This document shows, one piece after another, positions 1 through 7,873 of a stretch of 19,207 nucleotides of DNA (position 1 is its first letter; each line of letters begins with the position of its first letter). The stretch is taken from the NCBI GenBank assembly GCA_910588285.1, contig CAJUQB010000013.1, forward strand, positions 48,946 to 68,152. Direction: 5' to 3'. The notes beneath the pieces were generated by a model, which saw only the letters and a program-made list of their open reading frames with translations, did not search any database and was not told where the DNA came from. The translations under genes and the position numbers were made by a program. Origin of the DNA: an uncultured Lachnospiraceae bacterium. GTDB lineage: Bacteria > Bacillota > Clostridia > Lachnospirales > Lachnospiraceae.

Positions 1-1575
1 GGTCACAACGATGCGCGTGATATGCTCCAGATTCAAAATATCGCTGGACACCTGATAAGCAGTCTGGGCATCAAGAGCCGCTGTGGCCTCATCGGCAAGG
101 AGCACGGAGGACTTTTTCAAAAGACTCCTGGCAATGGCAATCCGCTGCTTTTCCCCGCCGGATAAGCCCTTGCCGTTTTCCCCGCAGAGATAATTCTCTC
201 CCCGCTGCTCCACCAGCTCCGTCAGCTGTGCCCGGCCGATTGCCTCGGCCACCTCCTGGGCCTGAAAGCTTCGGAACATGGTAATATTATCTGCGATTGA
301 GGCATTAAATACGAATACATTTTGCTGGATAACAGAGATCAGGTCATACAGAGTCTCCCTGCTGATTTCCTGCATTTCCGCCCCGCCCAGCCATATATGT
401 CCCTTATAATTCTCCCCGGCAGCCATCAGCAGGTTCAGCAGCGTTGACTTCCCGCTGCCGCTGCCCCCAACTATGGCATAGGCCTTTCCTGCCTCAAAGG
501 TATAGGAAATATCATGAAGGATTTCCTGATCCTCCTCATAGCCAAAGGATACCCTGTCCAGGCAGATGTCGGGAGGAAGGGACGGGCTCGCCCCGCTGGC
601 CGCAGGGGTAACATTTTTCTCAAGCGCCTCTGCCAGCTTCCCGACCAGTTCCATGGCAGCCTTGCGGCCGGCAAGCAGCCCGGGGAATTCCGCAACCGGC
701 TCGATTACAAAATTCATCAGGTTCACAAACATGATCACTGTCCCGGGGGTTAGCCCCCGCCCTGACATGGCCAGATAAGCCCCTGCCAAAAATACGCCCA
801 GCTGGGCAAAAATACCGGTTACGGTTCCGATCATCACCACCATTGTTTTGATCCGCCGTCTGGTGAACTTTTCTGCCTCCAGGGCCCTGTTCCTCTGGGC
901 AAACAGCTCCAGAATCTCCTTTTCCGCCTTGAAGCTCTTCACCACTGCAAATCCCCCAAGGCAGTCCTTCAGCGCAGTGGTAAAATCTGTATTTCCGTCA
1001 GATACCCGGCGTTCTGCGCCCTTGAGTCTTCCGCCTGTAAGAATGGACGCAAGGAAGGGCAGGATTGTCAGTCCCACGGCAATGGCTGTCATCAGCGGAG
1101 AGTACCAGAGCATCATCAAAAACGCCCCGGTGAACACAAAGGCCTTCATGACAAGGGAAAACTGCTGCTCCAGATAATTCACCTCAATAGTGGAGGCATC
1201 ATTGGAAAGGGCAGACAGATAGGCAGCCGTGCCCTCATCCTGAAAGGAAGAAATACTTTTCTCCGTCAGCTTCCGAAAGGCAAATTCCTTATACTGCCGC
1301 ATGGCCCGCTCCATAAATCTCGGCTTGGAGACATAGGCTACCAAAAATACCGCAACAAGAAAAATCAGGAAGCCGACACTGATCTGAAGCAGCCTCGAAA
1401 AGGGGATGGCCTCTGGAACACCGGAGGCTGTATCAATCAGCTGCTGCATGATCCAGGACACCCCCAGATTGAGGGAGCCGGCAGCAAACTCCCCCAAAAC
1501 GGCGATGCAAAAAATCATTCGGTTCTTGTGATAAAACTGTTCCTTCATCTGTTTTTTTAATGGTTTATTCTTCAT
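1..1575 (-). CDS. ABC exporter half-transporter (fused permease and ATPase), C-terminus cut by window edge
   Basis: A fused six-helix membrane domain and nucleotide-binding domain of the type I exporter class; such proteins dimerise in the membrane and export peptides, lipids or drugs. I translated 525 codons. Hydrophobic segments lie near residues 20-45, 62-83, 140-160, 160-180, 244-270 and 278-295. The ATPase domain follows: Walker A GGSGSGKST (370-378), Q-loop in VIQQNVFVF (415-423), signature LSGGEKQR (471-478) and Walker B VLLADEATAALDA (491-503). The frame is still open at the edge in RIVVT, just before the expected H-loop histidine, so only a few dozen residues are missing. The ATG lies inside the 3' end of the regulator gene, in another frame, and is preceded by GGAGGAGAT, so the two are probably translationally coupled. 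The N-terminus has no signal peptide or peptidase domain. The substrate cannot be told from sequence; a toxic peptide or drug, sensed by the neighbouring regulator, is a guess. Confidence 0.93.
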   Translation of the reverse strand, partial: MKNKPLKKQMKEQFYHKNRMIFCIAVLGEFAAGSLNLGVSWIMQQLIDTASGVPEAIPFSRLLQISVGFLIFLVAVFLVAYVSKPRFMERAMRQYKEFAFRKLTEKSISSFQDEGTAAYLSALSNDASTIEVNYLEQQFSLVMKAFVFTGAFLMMLWYSPLMTAIAVGLTILPFLASILTGGRLKGAERRVSDGNTDFTTALKDCLGGFAVVKSFKAEKEILELFAQRNRALEAEKFTRRRIKTMVVMIGTVTGIFAQLGVFLAGAYLAMSGRGLTPGTVIMFVNLMNFVIEPVAEFPGLLAGRKAAMELVGKLAEALEKNVTPAASGASPSLPPDICLDRVSFGYEEDQEILHDISYTFEAGKAYAIVGGSGSGKSTLLNLLMAAGENYKGHIWLGGAEMQEISRETLYDLISVIQQNVFVFNASIADNITMFRSFQAQEVAEAIGRAQLTELVEQRGENYLCGENGKGLSGGEKQRIAIARSLLKKSSVLLADEATAALDAQTAYQVSSDILNLEHITRIVVT

Positions 1576-2641
1576 GGATGCTTATCTCCTCCCATAGTTT
1601 TGACAAGCTCTCATCTCCCATAGAGCTCATGATGTTTCGTATGCCGTCCATTGCCGTTGCCCCAAGGTTGTCATAGACGCTCCTTCTCTTTCCGGCGGAA
1701 ATAAAGCGGAGCCGGTTGGCATCATAGTCCGGCGCCGCATCGAAAGTCTCTGCCATCCTTTTCGCCCGATATAGGGAGCTTTTGACATGAGCCGTATTGC
1801 CGGATTCCATCTGCGCCTTTGCCAGACAGGCGTAAAAGATCGCCTCCAGCTTATCAATGAAGCTGCTCCTGCCCTCCTCCCTTAATCCGTTAAAAAAGCC
1901 GCTGGACCAAAGCAGCATTTCTTCTGCCGCCCTGTACTCTTTTCTTTCAAAAAAGACATTCAGATACCCTGTTACAATCCGGATCATAGAAACCACATTG
2001 TTGAGCAATGCTTCTGACAAATAGGTCAGCGCCTCCTCCGAGCGCTTGCAGTAGGACGCCAGAATAAAGCCGATCTGGTCACTGTAAATGCCGCTGGAAT
2101 TATTTTTTCTTAAAAGCTCCACTGCCTGTTCGCTTTCATCCATGGAAAGATAAATGGCAGCCATATCCCCATAGATGGTCATCTCACTGATCTCAGGGTC
2201 CTTGTTCTGATCCAGCAAACGCCTGGCATGCTCCAGCAGCTCTAAGGCCCGCAGCAGCTTTCCCTTATCATCCTGCTCCAGGCCGAACACGTGGTACAGG
2301 GAAGCACAGGTATAAACAATTTTGAAGCTGTTTGGATATTTTTTCAGCGCTTTTTCCGCCTCCGTGATCCCTGCTGCATCCCTGTCATGGAAATATTCCT
2401 CCAACCGCAGCACCATTGCCTCCTGCCGGTTATCCTTCATCTGGCAGCCCAGCAGCACATCCACAGACAGGTCGAAAAAATCCGCCATTTCTACGATCAG
2501 GCTTAAATCCGGAACAGACCGTCCTGCTTCCCATTTATACACAGCCCCCGCTGTCACCCCCAGGGCCTCGGCCAGCTGTTCCTGGGTGAGGGAATGCTGT
2601 TTTCGGAAGATTCGGATATTTTCTGCAAGATTAATATTCAT
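1565..2641 (-). CDS. XRE-family HTH regulator with TPR-like C-terminal region
   Basis: A 358-residue transcription regulator. Residues 9-62 are a classic Cro/C1-type helix-turn-helix (LTQEQLAEALGVTAGAVYKW, then the conserved VPDLSLIVEMADFF segment ending in DVLLG). The rest (about 70-350) is helical, with spaced hydrophobic and aromatic positions in the style of tetratricopeptide repeats, as in RRNPP-like and other XRE-TPR regulators. In such proteins the repeats often sense a peptide or mediate dimerisation, but no ligand is known here. The ATG is supported by GGAGG seven bases upstream. The stop overlaps the start of the ABC exporter by 11 nt, so it most likely controls that exporter in the same transcript. 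A GGTAGT/ACTACC inverted repeat in its own leader is a candidate autoregulatory operator. The gene is divergent from the Rpn-family nuclease. Confidence 0.9.
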   Translation of the reverse strand: MNINLAENIRIFRKQHSLTQEQLAEALGVTAGAVYKWEAGRSVPDLSLIVEMADFFDLSVDVLLGCQMKDNRQEAMVLRLEEYFHDRDAAGITEAEKALKKYPNSFKIVYTCASLYHVFGLEQDDKGKLLRALELLEHARRLLDQNKDPEISEMTIYGDMAAIYLSMDESEQAVELLRKNNSSGIYSDQIGFILASYCKRSEEALTYLSEALLNNVVSMIRIVTGYLNVFFERKEYRAAEEMLLWSSGFFNGLREEGRSSFIDKLEAIFYACLAKAQMESGNTAHVKSSLYRAKRMAETFDAAPDYDANRLRFISAGKRRSVYDNLGATAMDGIRNIMSSMGDESLSKLWEEISIHEE

Positions 2642-2663
2642 ATCACAGCCTCCGTTTTCTTTT

Positions 2664-2681
2664 GGTAGTGCAAAAACTACC
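2664..2681. promoter_or_regulatory. Inverted repeat, candidate operator of the XRE regulator
   Basis: Perfect 6-bp arms GGTAGT and ACTACC separated by six A/T-rich bases lie between the predicted promoter and the start of the XRE gene, roughly 20 to 40 bases upstream of its ATG. The size and symmetry fit a dimeric Cro/C1-type repressor site. That it is bound by the adjacent regulator is inference. Confidence 0.35.
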
Positions 2682-2715
2682 GTTTTGTTAATTCTGACTT
2701 GTCTTTTCGTCTTCC

Positions 2716-2744
2716 ATTATAACGGAAAAGCCCAGGCATTGGAA
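2716..2744 (-). promoter_or_regulatory. Putative sigma-A promoter of the XRE-ABC operon
   Basis: On the minus strand a perfect -10 box TATAAT (2716-2721) is preceded at 17 bp by TTCCAA (2739-2744), which matches only three of six consensus -35 bases. The predicted start lies near 2709, giving a leader of about 70 nt that contains the inverted repeat. Confidence 0.5.
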
Positions 2745-2828
2745 CTGATGATTCATACTAATAAGATTTTATTTTATCTACTGTTGATATGGGTTTTATT
2801 AAGATAAATTTCCAGATAGTTTTTTTCA

Positions 2829-2857
2829 TTGAGTATAGTTCTGTAATGTGATACAAT
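2829..2857 (+). promoter_or_regulatory. Putative sigma-A promoter of the Rpn-family gene
   Basis: TTGAGT (2829-2834), 17 bp and TACAAT (2852-2857) make a good vegetative promoter. The predicted start falls almost on the AAGGAGG ribosome-binding site, so the leader would be very short (about 15-20 nt). Confidence 0.5.
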
Positions 2858-2879
2858 ATAAAAAAGGAGGCAGCTGCCA

Positions 2880-3866
2880 ATGGAACATACTTGGATTACA
2901 AGCACACCTTATGATGATGTGTTCCGTACTCTTCTGAACGATTGCAGTCCGCTAATCATCCCCATTATAAATGAATTGTTTGGCGAGCATTATTCCGGAC
3001 AGGAAAAAATCATTTTCTCACCAAATGAACACTTTCTAAACCAGCAGGATGGGAATGAGGAGGAACGGATTACAGATACTAATTTTAAGATACAGGGAAA
3101 AGAAACCAAAAAATACCATCTGGAATGCCAGAGCAGTACGGATCATAGTTTGTTGGTTCGTTTCTTTGAATATGACACGCAGATTGCCCTTGATGAAGGG
3201 GAGATAACAGGCAATGTCCTTACCGTGACCCTGCCTCATTCGGCTATATTATATTTACGGCACCGTACATCGACACCAGACACACTGAAAATTCGGATGA
3301 TAACACCAGGCGGAACCGTAGAATATGAGATTCAGGTGATGAAGTCACAGCAATATACCCTGGAAGAGATTTTTGAAAAAAATCTCCTGCTGTTAATTCC
3401 TTTCTATATCTTTTCCCATGAAGCACGGTTCGAAGAATACGAAAGCGATACGTCAAAGCTGCAATCCTTACAAGCGGAATATGAGCAGATAAAAACCAAA
3501 CTGGAGGAGCTGTCAAATCAGGGACGCATCAGTGAATATATAAGGTGTACCATCATTGATATGTCGAACAAAGTATTGGAGCATATCGCAATGAAATACC
3601 AAACAGTCAGGGAAGGAGTGAAAGCGGTTATGGGTGGAAAAGTCCTGGAATATGAAGCAAAGACAATAAAAAGAGAAGGAATAAAAGAAGGCATTGAGCA
3701 GGGCATCAAGCAAGGCATCGAACAGGGCATCGAACAGGGCATCGAACAGGGCATCGCAGGAACCATTTCTATTTTAAAAAATATGGGTATCCCGCCACAG
3801 ACAATCTTGGCTAAAATCCAGGAACAATATCATCTCAGTTCGGAAGCATCAAAAAAATATCTCTAA
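2880..3866 (+). CDS. Rpn-family recombination-promoting nuclease / PD-(D/E)XK putative transposase
   Basis: A 328-residue protein of the Rpn (transposase_31-like, PD-(D/E)XK) family; characterised E. coli members are DNA endonucleases that promote RecA-independent recombination. Visible features are the N-terminal YDDVFRTLL segment typical of the family, an acidic residue in ITDTNF (D66) and HLECQSS with E82 and Q84, an ExQ form of the ExK catalytic motif, followed by RFFEYD. A long charged helical region (about 180-265) leads to a tail of GIEQ/GIKQ tetrapeptide repeats (271-294), also typical of Rpn proteins. The start has AAGGAGG nine bases upstream. It is a single-gene unit, AT-rich relative to its right-hand neighbours, with no terminal inverted repeats of an insertion sequence, so it is a domesticated or stand-alone nuclease rather than a complete transposon. 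It appears intact. Confidence 0.88.
   Translation: MEHTWITSTPYDDVFRTLLNDCSPLIIPIINELFGEHYSGQEKIIFSPNEHFLNQQDGNEEERITDTNFKIQGKETKKYHLECQSSTDHSLLVRFFEYDTQIALDEGEITGNVLTVTLPHSAILYLRHRTSTPDTLKIRMITPGGTVEYEIQVMKSQQYTLEEIFEKNLLLLIPFYIFSHEARFEEYESDTSKLQSLQAEYEQIKTKLEELSNQGRISEYIRCTIIDMSNKVLEHIAMKYQTVREGVKAVMGGKVLEYEAKTIKREGIKEGIEQGIKQGIEQGIEQGIEQGIAGTISILKNMGIPPQTILAKIQEQYHLSSEASKKYL
3690..3760 (+). repeat. 12-bp in-frame tandem repeat in the Rpn-family gene
   Basis: Consecutive 12-base units encode GI(E/K)Q. Two diverged copies (3690-3713) are followed by three identical copies of GGCATCGAACAG (3714-3749) and a partial sixth copy. A unit of 12 keeps the frame, so slippage would change tail length without breaking the protein. 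Confidence 0.9.
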
Positions 3867-3875
3867 AACCATATA

Positions 3876-3932
3876 AAGCATGGGGCACAACAGGAACAAA
3901 CCCATATCTTTGTTCCGTTATGCCCCATGCTT
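3876..3932. terminator. Long imperfect hairpin between convergent genes, probable bidirectional terminator
   Basis: The left arm (3876-3900) and right arm (3909-3932) pair over about 24 bp with one wobble position and one bulged base, around an 8-base loop. The core is AAGCATGGGGCA against TGCCCCATGCTT. It sits between the 3' ends of the convergent Rpn and carboxylesterase genes. Neither side has a clean run of U directly after the stem; the minus-strand side is only T-rich. It could therefore be a terminator for both genes or a small repeated hairpin element. Confidence 0.55.
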
Positions 3933-3975
3933 CATTCAGACAATACACTTCCTGCTGCCTGTACAGTTATCTCTT

Positions 3976-5556
3976 CTAATACACCCAGGCGCTCCCTTCT
4001 TCCTCCTCATCGGCAAACATCCCCGGGTCAAACACAAAGGCTGGCTTCACCTTCAGGATATAGGGCATCAGCTCTGCCTCATAGTCCTCCCGCATGGTGC
4101 ATTCCCGATCCAGAATCATGGTCCTCATCTGCTCCCTCCCGCAGGGCTCCCACCAGGGCAGGCCTGGGGTATTGGGATTGCCTGTGCGGGCAAAATTAAC
4201 CAGAGACATATTCATCTGCTGCTCAAGCCGCTCCGACACACCGTCAATCTGGCACACCGGGATCCGGCAGGCATTCCCAAACCAGAAGGGAATATCCGAG
4301 CAGTGCCATGGCACCTTCCCGCCGTCCAGGTCAAACTCTGCAGTGAACAGGTAGGAATAGACAGGGGCTGTAGATTCTGCTGCTTTCTTTTTGATGTATT
4401 TGATGGTATCCGGACGGAACATGGTGTCCAGATGATTGGCATAAACCTCATTTTTATCCGGATATGCCTGGCGGAAGCGGCGGATTACCTCATCGGCATT
4501 CTCCTCCCCGTACTTCCCGGCCACAATGGCCCGGCGTTCCCCGGCGGAAAGCGCATCCTTCCCGGGGACAGGAGGCTCCATATCAAACTCGCCCAGCACG
4601 GTTCCCACCATAGTGGGAATTGTCTTAAAATGCTGGGTAAATCCTACCTTCAGCGGATCTCCCAGATACCAGTCATTGGCCTTGGGCCCCCAGGCAATGC
4701 GCTTTCCTTCTTTTCCGAAGGCTGCCTCCACCCGGTTGACGGCATCCACCAGAGCCCGGGCGGGAACATGCTCCAGCTTCTCTGCCTCATCCTCGGAAAG
4801 GCCCAGCTCCTGAAGCAGCGCAAGCACCAGCTCTCTGGGCTCCACATTGGAAAACATCAGGTCGTCTGAGAGTACGCCGCTCATGACCACCGCACGGTGG
4901 AACAGGCCGTCAGCCGCCGGGGTCTGCCCCAGGGCTGTCACCTTTCCGCCGCCTCCGGACTGTCCAAAAATAGTTACATTCTCCGGATTGCCGCCAAAGG
5001 CCTCAATATTCTCCCGGACCCATTCCAGGGCTGCCACCAGATCCGCAATCCCCGCATTCACGGAATTTTTGTATTTTTCCCCAAAATCGGACATATCGAG
5101 AAAACCAAACACATTGAGGCGGTGGTTGACTGTCACTACCACCACATCCCCCTTCCTGGCCAGGTTGTCCCCCTCATAGCAGACCTGCTCAATGGAGGAG
5201 CCGGAGGAAAAGCCTCCGCCGTGGAACCACACCAGCACTGGCTTTTTGTCAGAAGCCTTCAGGCTGTTTGTCCACACATTCAGGTACTGGCAGTTCTCAT
5301 TCTCCGGCCAGAACCGGTGGGGGGTAGCCACCTCCCCGGTGGGCCGCGGATAGCTTAAAACCGGACAAATATAGCCGTAGCTCAAGGCATCCTTCACGCC
5401 TTCCCAGGGCTTCACAGGCCGCGGCTCCTGAAAACGTCCTGCCTTGGCATAGCGGATCCCATGAAAGGTATAGATGCCGTCATAGAAAAATCCCTTCAGC
5501 TTCCCGGCCACGGTCCGGACAACGGTTTCCTCGTTACATTTGAATTTGGTTCCCAT
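3976..5556 (-). CDS. Type B carboxylesterase (alpha/beta hydrolase), last gene of the lectin-GH3 operon
   Basis: A 526-residue serine esterase of the carboxylesterase type B / para-nitrobenzyl esterase family. Visible features are the oxyanion-hole motif HGGGF (112-116), nucleophile elbow GQSGG with S200, probable acid E323 in GTVLGEFD, and catalytic H418 in HCSDIPFWFGN. The length is normal for the family (about 490-550). There is no signal peptide, so it should act in the cytoplasm, hydrolysing carboxylic esters such as acetyl or aryl groups; the substrate is unknown. The start is well supported by AGGAGGAAT, and the gene begins 24 nt after the GH3 stop, so both are very likely co-transcribed. 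The C-terminus ends in a short acidic DEEEE patch. GC is high and unlike the second esterase further right; the two are distant paralogues. Confidence 0.92.
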   Translation of the reverse strand: MGTKFKCNEETVVRTVAGKLKGFFYDGIYTFHGIRYAKAGRFQEPRPVKPWEGVKDALSYGYICPVLSYPRPTGEVATPHRFWPENENCQYLNVWTNSLKASDKKPVLVWFHGGGFSSGSSIEQVCYEGDNLARKGDVVVVTVNHRLNVFGFLDMSDFGEKYKNSVNAGIADLVAALEWVRENIEAFGGNPENVTIFGQSGGGGKVTALGQTPAADGLFHRAVVMSGVLSDDLMFSNVEPRELVLALLQELGLSEDEAEKLEHVPARALVDAVNRVEAAFGKEGKRIAWGPKANDWYLGDPLKVGFTQHFKTIPTMVGTVLGEFDMEPPVPGKDALSAGERRAIVAGKYGEENADEVIRRFRQAYPDKNEVYANHLDTMFRPDTIKYIKKKAAESTAPVYSYLFTAEFDLDGGKVPWHCSDIPFWFGNACRIPVCQIDGVSERLEQQMNMSLVNFARTGNPNTPGLPWWEPCGREQMRTMILDRECTMREDYEAELMPYILKVKPAFVFDPGMFADEEEEGSAWVY

Positions 5557-5580
5557 ACTGATTCCTCCTAATGCAAATTA

Positions 5581-6852
5581 TCATATTTCTCTGTCAGGCA
5601 TCAGCCTGAGCTTTGCCCGCAAAATCCGCTCCACGGAACGGTCAATCCGCTCTCTTGACAGTCTTCCCTCCGCTATGGCCTTAAGCACGCCCTCATAGGC
5701 TGCCCGGAAATCCTTTGGCATCAGCAGCAGATCCGTCCCTGCCTCAATGGTCATAACGGCTGCTTCAGAGGAAGAATACTGCTGTACAATCGCTTTCATA
5801 TTCAGCGCGTCCGTGACGACCAGTCCGTCATGCCCCAGCTCCTCCCGCAAAAGCTCTGTAATAATCCGGTAGGAAAGGGAAGACGGCGTATCGTCCCCCG
5901 TCACCTTGGGCAGGGAAATATGCCCTACCATAATGATGGGAATCTGATGGTTCACGCCATCCTGAAAGGGAATCCATTCACATTCCCGAAGCTCCTCCAA
6001 TGTCTTGTCTGTATAAGCGTATCCATCATGGGTATCCCCCACCGTCGCCCCATGGCCCGGAAAATGCTTGTATGCGCTCAAAATCCCATGCGCCTCAAGC
6101 CCCTCTGCAACAGCCAGGGCAAGCTCCGCCGTTTTCTGTGGATCGCTCCCAAAGGACCGCCTGCTGACCACCGTATTCTCCGAATTGCTCCACACATCCG
6201 CCACTGGCGCAAAATCTACATTGAAGCCCAGCTCCGACAGATAGGCGCCGATCTCATTCCCCGCCTCGCTGGCTGCCTCCCGGCTGCCCTCCTGTCCAAT
6301 CACAGCCATATCCGGAATGACTGGCACGTCAAATCTGCCGCTCTTTCCGATCCTGGCCACCGTACCGCCCTCCTCGTCCACACAGAGAAAGGCTGGCAGG
6401 CCAATCCGCTCCATGCTGTAGTCCTGCACATTGGACAGCATCTCTTTCACCTGTTCCCGGCTCTGGAGATTATTTTCCATATAGATCACTCCGCCTACCG
6501 GGATTTCGTCCAGCGCGGCCTTCGTCTCACTGCCGGCAGCCGTAACGTTCCATGTCCCCTCCACAAGAGCCTCCGGAAGCACCACAAACATCTGTGCCAC
6601 CTTTTCCTCCAGGGTCATGGAAGCAAGAAAGGACTGAATCTCCTGCTCCTCCCTGGCCGCTTCCTGCTCCTCCCCGGTCATCTCCTGTTCCTGACCGGCC
6701 TCTTCCTGCTCCTTCAGGAAGGAGACATCTGCCGGATAAAATCCCCGGAAGGCCTCTCCCGCCTTGCCGGATACTGACTGTCCTGCACCGCTGCATCCCA
6801 TAAAGCAGGACGTCAAACACAATACTAAAAAATATGAACCATATTTACTCAT
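5581..6852 (-). CDS. Glycoside hydrolase family 3 lipoprotein, beta-N-acetylhexosaminidase-like (NagZ-type)
   Basis: A 423-residue secreted lipoprotein with a GH3 N-terminal (NagZ-like) catalytic barrel. A signal peptide ends in the lipobox FMGC (C20). An acidic linker rich in E and Q follows (about 46-72), so the enzyme stands off the membrane. The barrel carries KHFPGHG (262-268), the Asp-His acid/base dyad in GDTHDG (D273, H275) and the nucleophile in VVTDALNMKAI (D348). The KHFPGHG..D(S/T)H signature is specific to NagZ-type GH3 enzymes, which remove terminal beta-GlcNAc from cell-wall fragments or other glycans. I chose the ATG overlapping the upstream gene's stop (ATGAGTAA, 8 nt), which puts a lysine in the signal N-region; a TTG at 6864 is an alternative start. 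It lies between the lectin-like and esterase genes. Confidence 0.93.
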   Translation of the reverse strand: MSKYGSYFLVLCLTSCFMGCSGAGQSVSGKAGEAFRGFYPADVSFLKEQEEAGQEQEMTGEEQEAAREEQEIQSFLASMTLEEKVAQMFVVLPEALVEGTWNVTAAGSETKAALDEIPVGGVIYMENNLQSREQVKEMLSNVQDYSMERIGLPAFLCVDEEGGTVARIGKSGRFDVPVIPDMAVIGQEGSREAASEAGNEIGAYLSELGFNVDFAPVADVWSNSENTVVSRRSFGSDPQKTAELALAVAEGLEAHGILSAYKHFPGHGATVGDTHDGYAYTDKTLEELRECEWIPFQDGVNHQIPIIMVGHISLPKVTGDDTPSSLSYRIITELLREELGHDGLVVTDALNMKAIVQQYSSSEAAVMTIEAGTDLLLMPKDFRAAYEGVLKAIAEGRLSRERIDRSVERILRAKLRLMPDREI

Positions 6853-7828
6853 CAAACTCAACAATATATCCTGTCCTTCCGGGGTAATAAACAGTTATGT
6901 CCGCAGGCACATCATTTAACACCCATTCTCCTTGAAAATACACCAGATTCATATACATCTCCAGGTCATCTCCAGAAACAAAGCTTGGTTCCTCTTCCAT
7001 CCAGTGGGAAGCTGCCCAGGATATCCCTCCCGGATTCAGCATTGGTTCCATCTGCTCTCCATTGTCATCCACCCAATAATACTCCTGGCTGTTCTCACTG
7101 CGCAGGCCGCCCAGGTAGAAATGGACATCCTCCATACCGGCCTCCTGAATCAGCTTAATCACCTTCTGGAACTCTTCCTCCGAATCGATCTGCAGCAGAT
7201 GCCCTCCGCGGAGGATACAGTCCTCATAAGCCTCCATCCAGGTAACATCCGCCTGAATCAGCCGGTATCCGTGCTCCTTTGACGGCTTCTGCACCATAGC
7301 AGGAGCCTCTTTTACAATATCCATCTCTACGATCTGCAGTTCAAATTCCCCGTTTCCATCCGCCGACAGCTTTCCGCGGATGGAAACCTCTGCTCCCACA
7401 GCGCCGGCCGCCTGCTTGCTGCCGGAAAGTAAGAGCTCGGTAACACCCTCACGCTTTACAATCTGGTTCTGCGCGTTCAGGGCACATACCGACACCGGCT
7501 GGGCTGGCTTTAGTACCAGTTCCTCCTCTTCTCTGGCAATGATCCCGCTTACTGTAATATATGCGTTATCCACCCCATTCATGTCAACTGCCGTATAATC
7601 CTCTGTTTCCGGACTGCTGCCTGTCTCTGAAAGCCCTGGCTGTATACTTCGAAAGATATAAATCGCCGCTGTCAGCACTGCCGCCAGCGCTACTACCGCA
7701 ATGATAATCAGGACAAGCAGGTCTCTTCTTTTCTTCCCGGCTTCTTCCCGGGCCAAAGGATCGCCGCAATTCTCACAAAGATCACTGCTATCCTGATTTT
7801 TATACCCACAATTTTTACATACAATCAT
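6845..7828 (-). CDS. Zinc-ribbon, single-pass membrane protein with C-type-lectin-like domain
   Basis: A 327-residue protein. It starts with a cytoplasmic zinc ribbon (Cys4, 7, 18, 21: CKNCGY and CENCGDP), then RRD and one transmembrane helix (about 37-59). A beta-rich segment follows (about 88-175), possibly OB-like, which I do not recognise. The last part (about 187-325) has the C-type-lectin-like pattern: W197MEAYEDC, GGHLLQIDSEEEF, FYLGGLR, YYWVDDNG, an EPS triplet (280-282), EWVLND (301-306) and the final YIVEF. In a canonical CTLD the last strand carries a Cys; here it is Val, so the usual outer disulfide is absent. The start has AGAGGAAA just upstream and a consensus promoter. As first gene of the operon it probably displays a glycan- or protein-binding fold outside the membrane for the GH3 lipoprotein. 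The ligand is unknown, and the fold assignment is from motifs only. Confidence 0.82.
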   Translation of the reverse strand: MIVCKNCGYKNQDSSDLCENCGDPLAREEAGKKRRDLLVLIIIAVVALAAVLTAAIYIFRSIQPGLSETGSSPETEDYTAVDMNGVDNAYITVSGIIAREEEELVLKPAQPVSVCALNAQNQIVKREGVTELLLSGSKQAAGAVGAEVSIRGKLSADGNGEFELQIVEMDIVKEAPAMVQKPSKEHGYRLIQADVTWMEAYEDCILRGGHLLQIDSEEEFQKVIKLIQEAGMEDVHFYLGGLRSENSQEYYWVDDNGEQMEPMLNPGGISWAASHWMEEEPSFVSGDDLEMYMNLVYFQGEWVLNDVPADITVYYPGRTGYIVEFDE

Positions 7829-7873
7829 TATTTCCTCTTTTTCTTTCTGTACAACTCCTGCAACACACCATTA

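Noticed and set aside
3690..3760. CRISPR-like array
   Set aside because: The repeats are 12 bp, contiguous, in frame and without spacers; they are a coding tandem repeat.
2880..3866. Insertion sequence carrying a transposase
   Set aside because: The Rpn family is often labelled transposase, but I see no terminal inverted repeats or target-site duplication around the gene.
3880..4869. A 329-codon plus-strand open frame opposite carboxylesterase 1
   Set aside because: It is exactly antisense to an esterase gene with an intact catalytic triad, begins inside the intergenic hairpin, has no ribosome-binding site and gives an H/L/P-rich protein without domain features. High GC produces long antisense frames here.
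5830..6777. A 315-codon plus-strand open frame opposite the GH3 gene
   Set aside because: Antisense to a clear GH3 enzyme, no ribosome-binding site, no recognisable domains.
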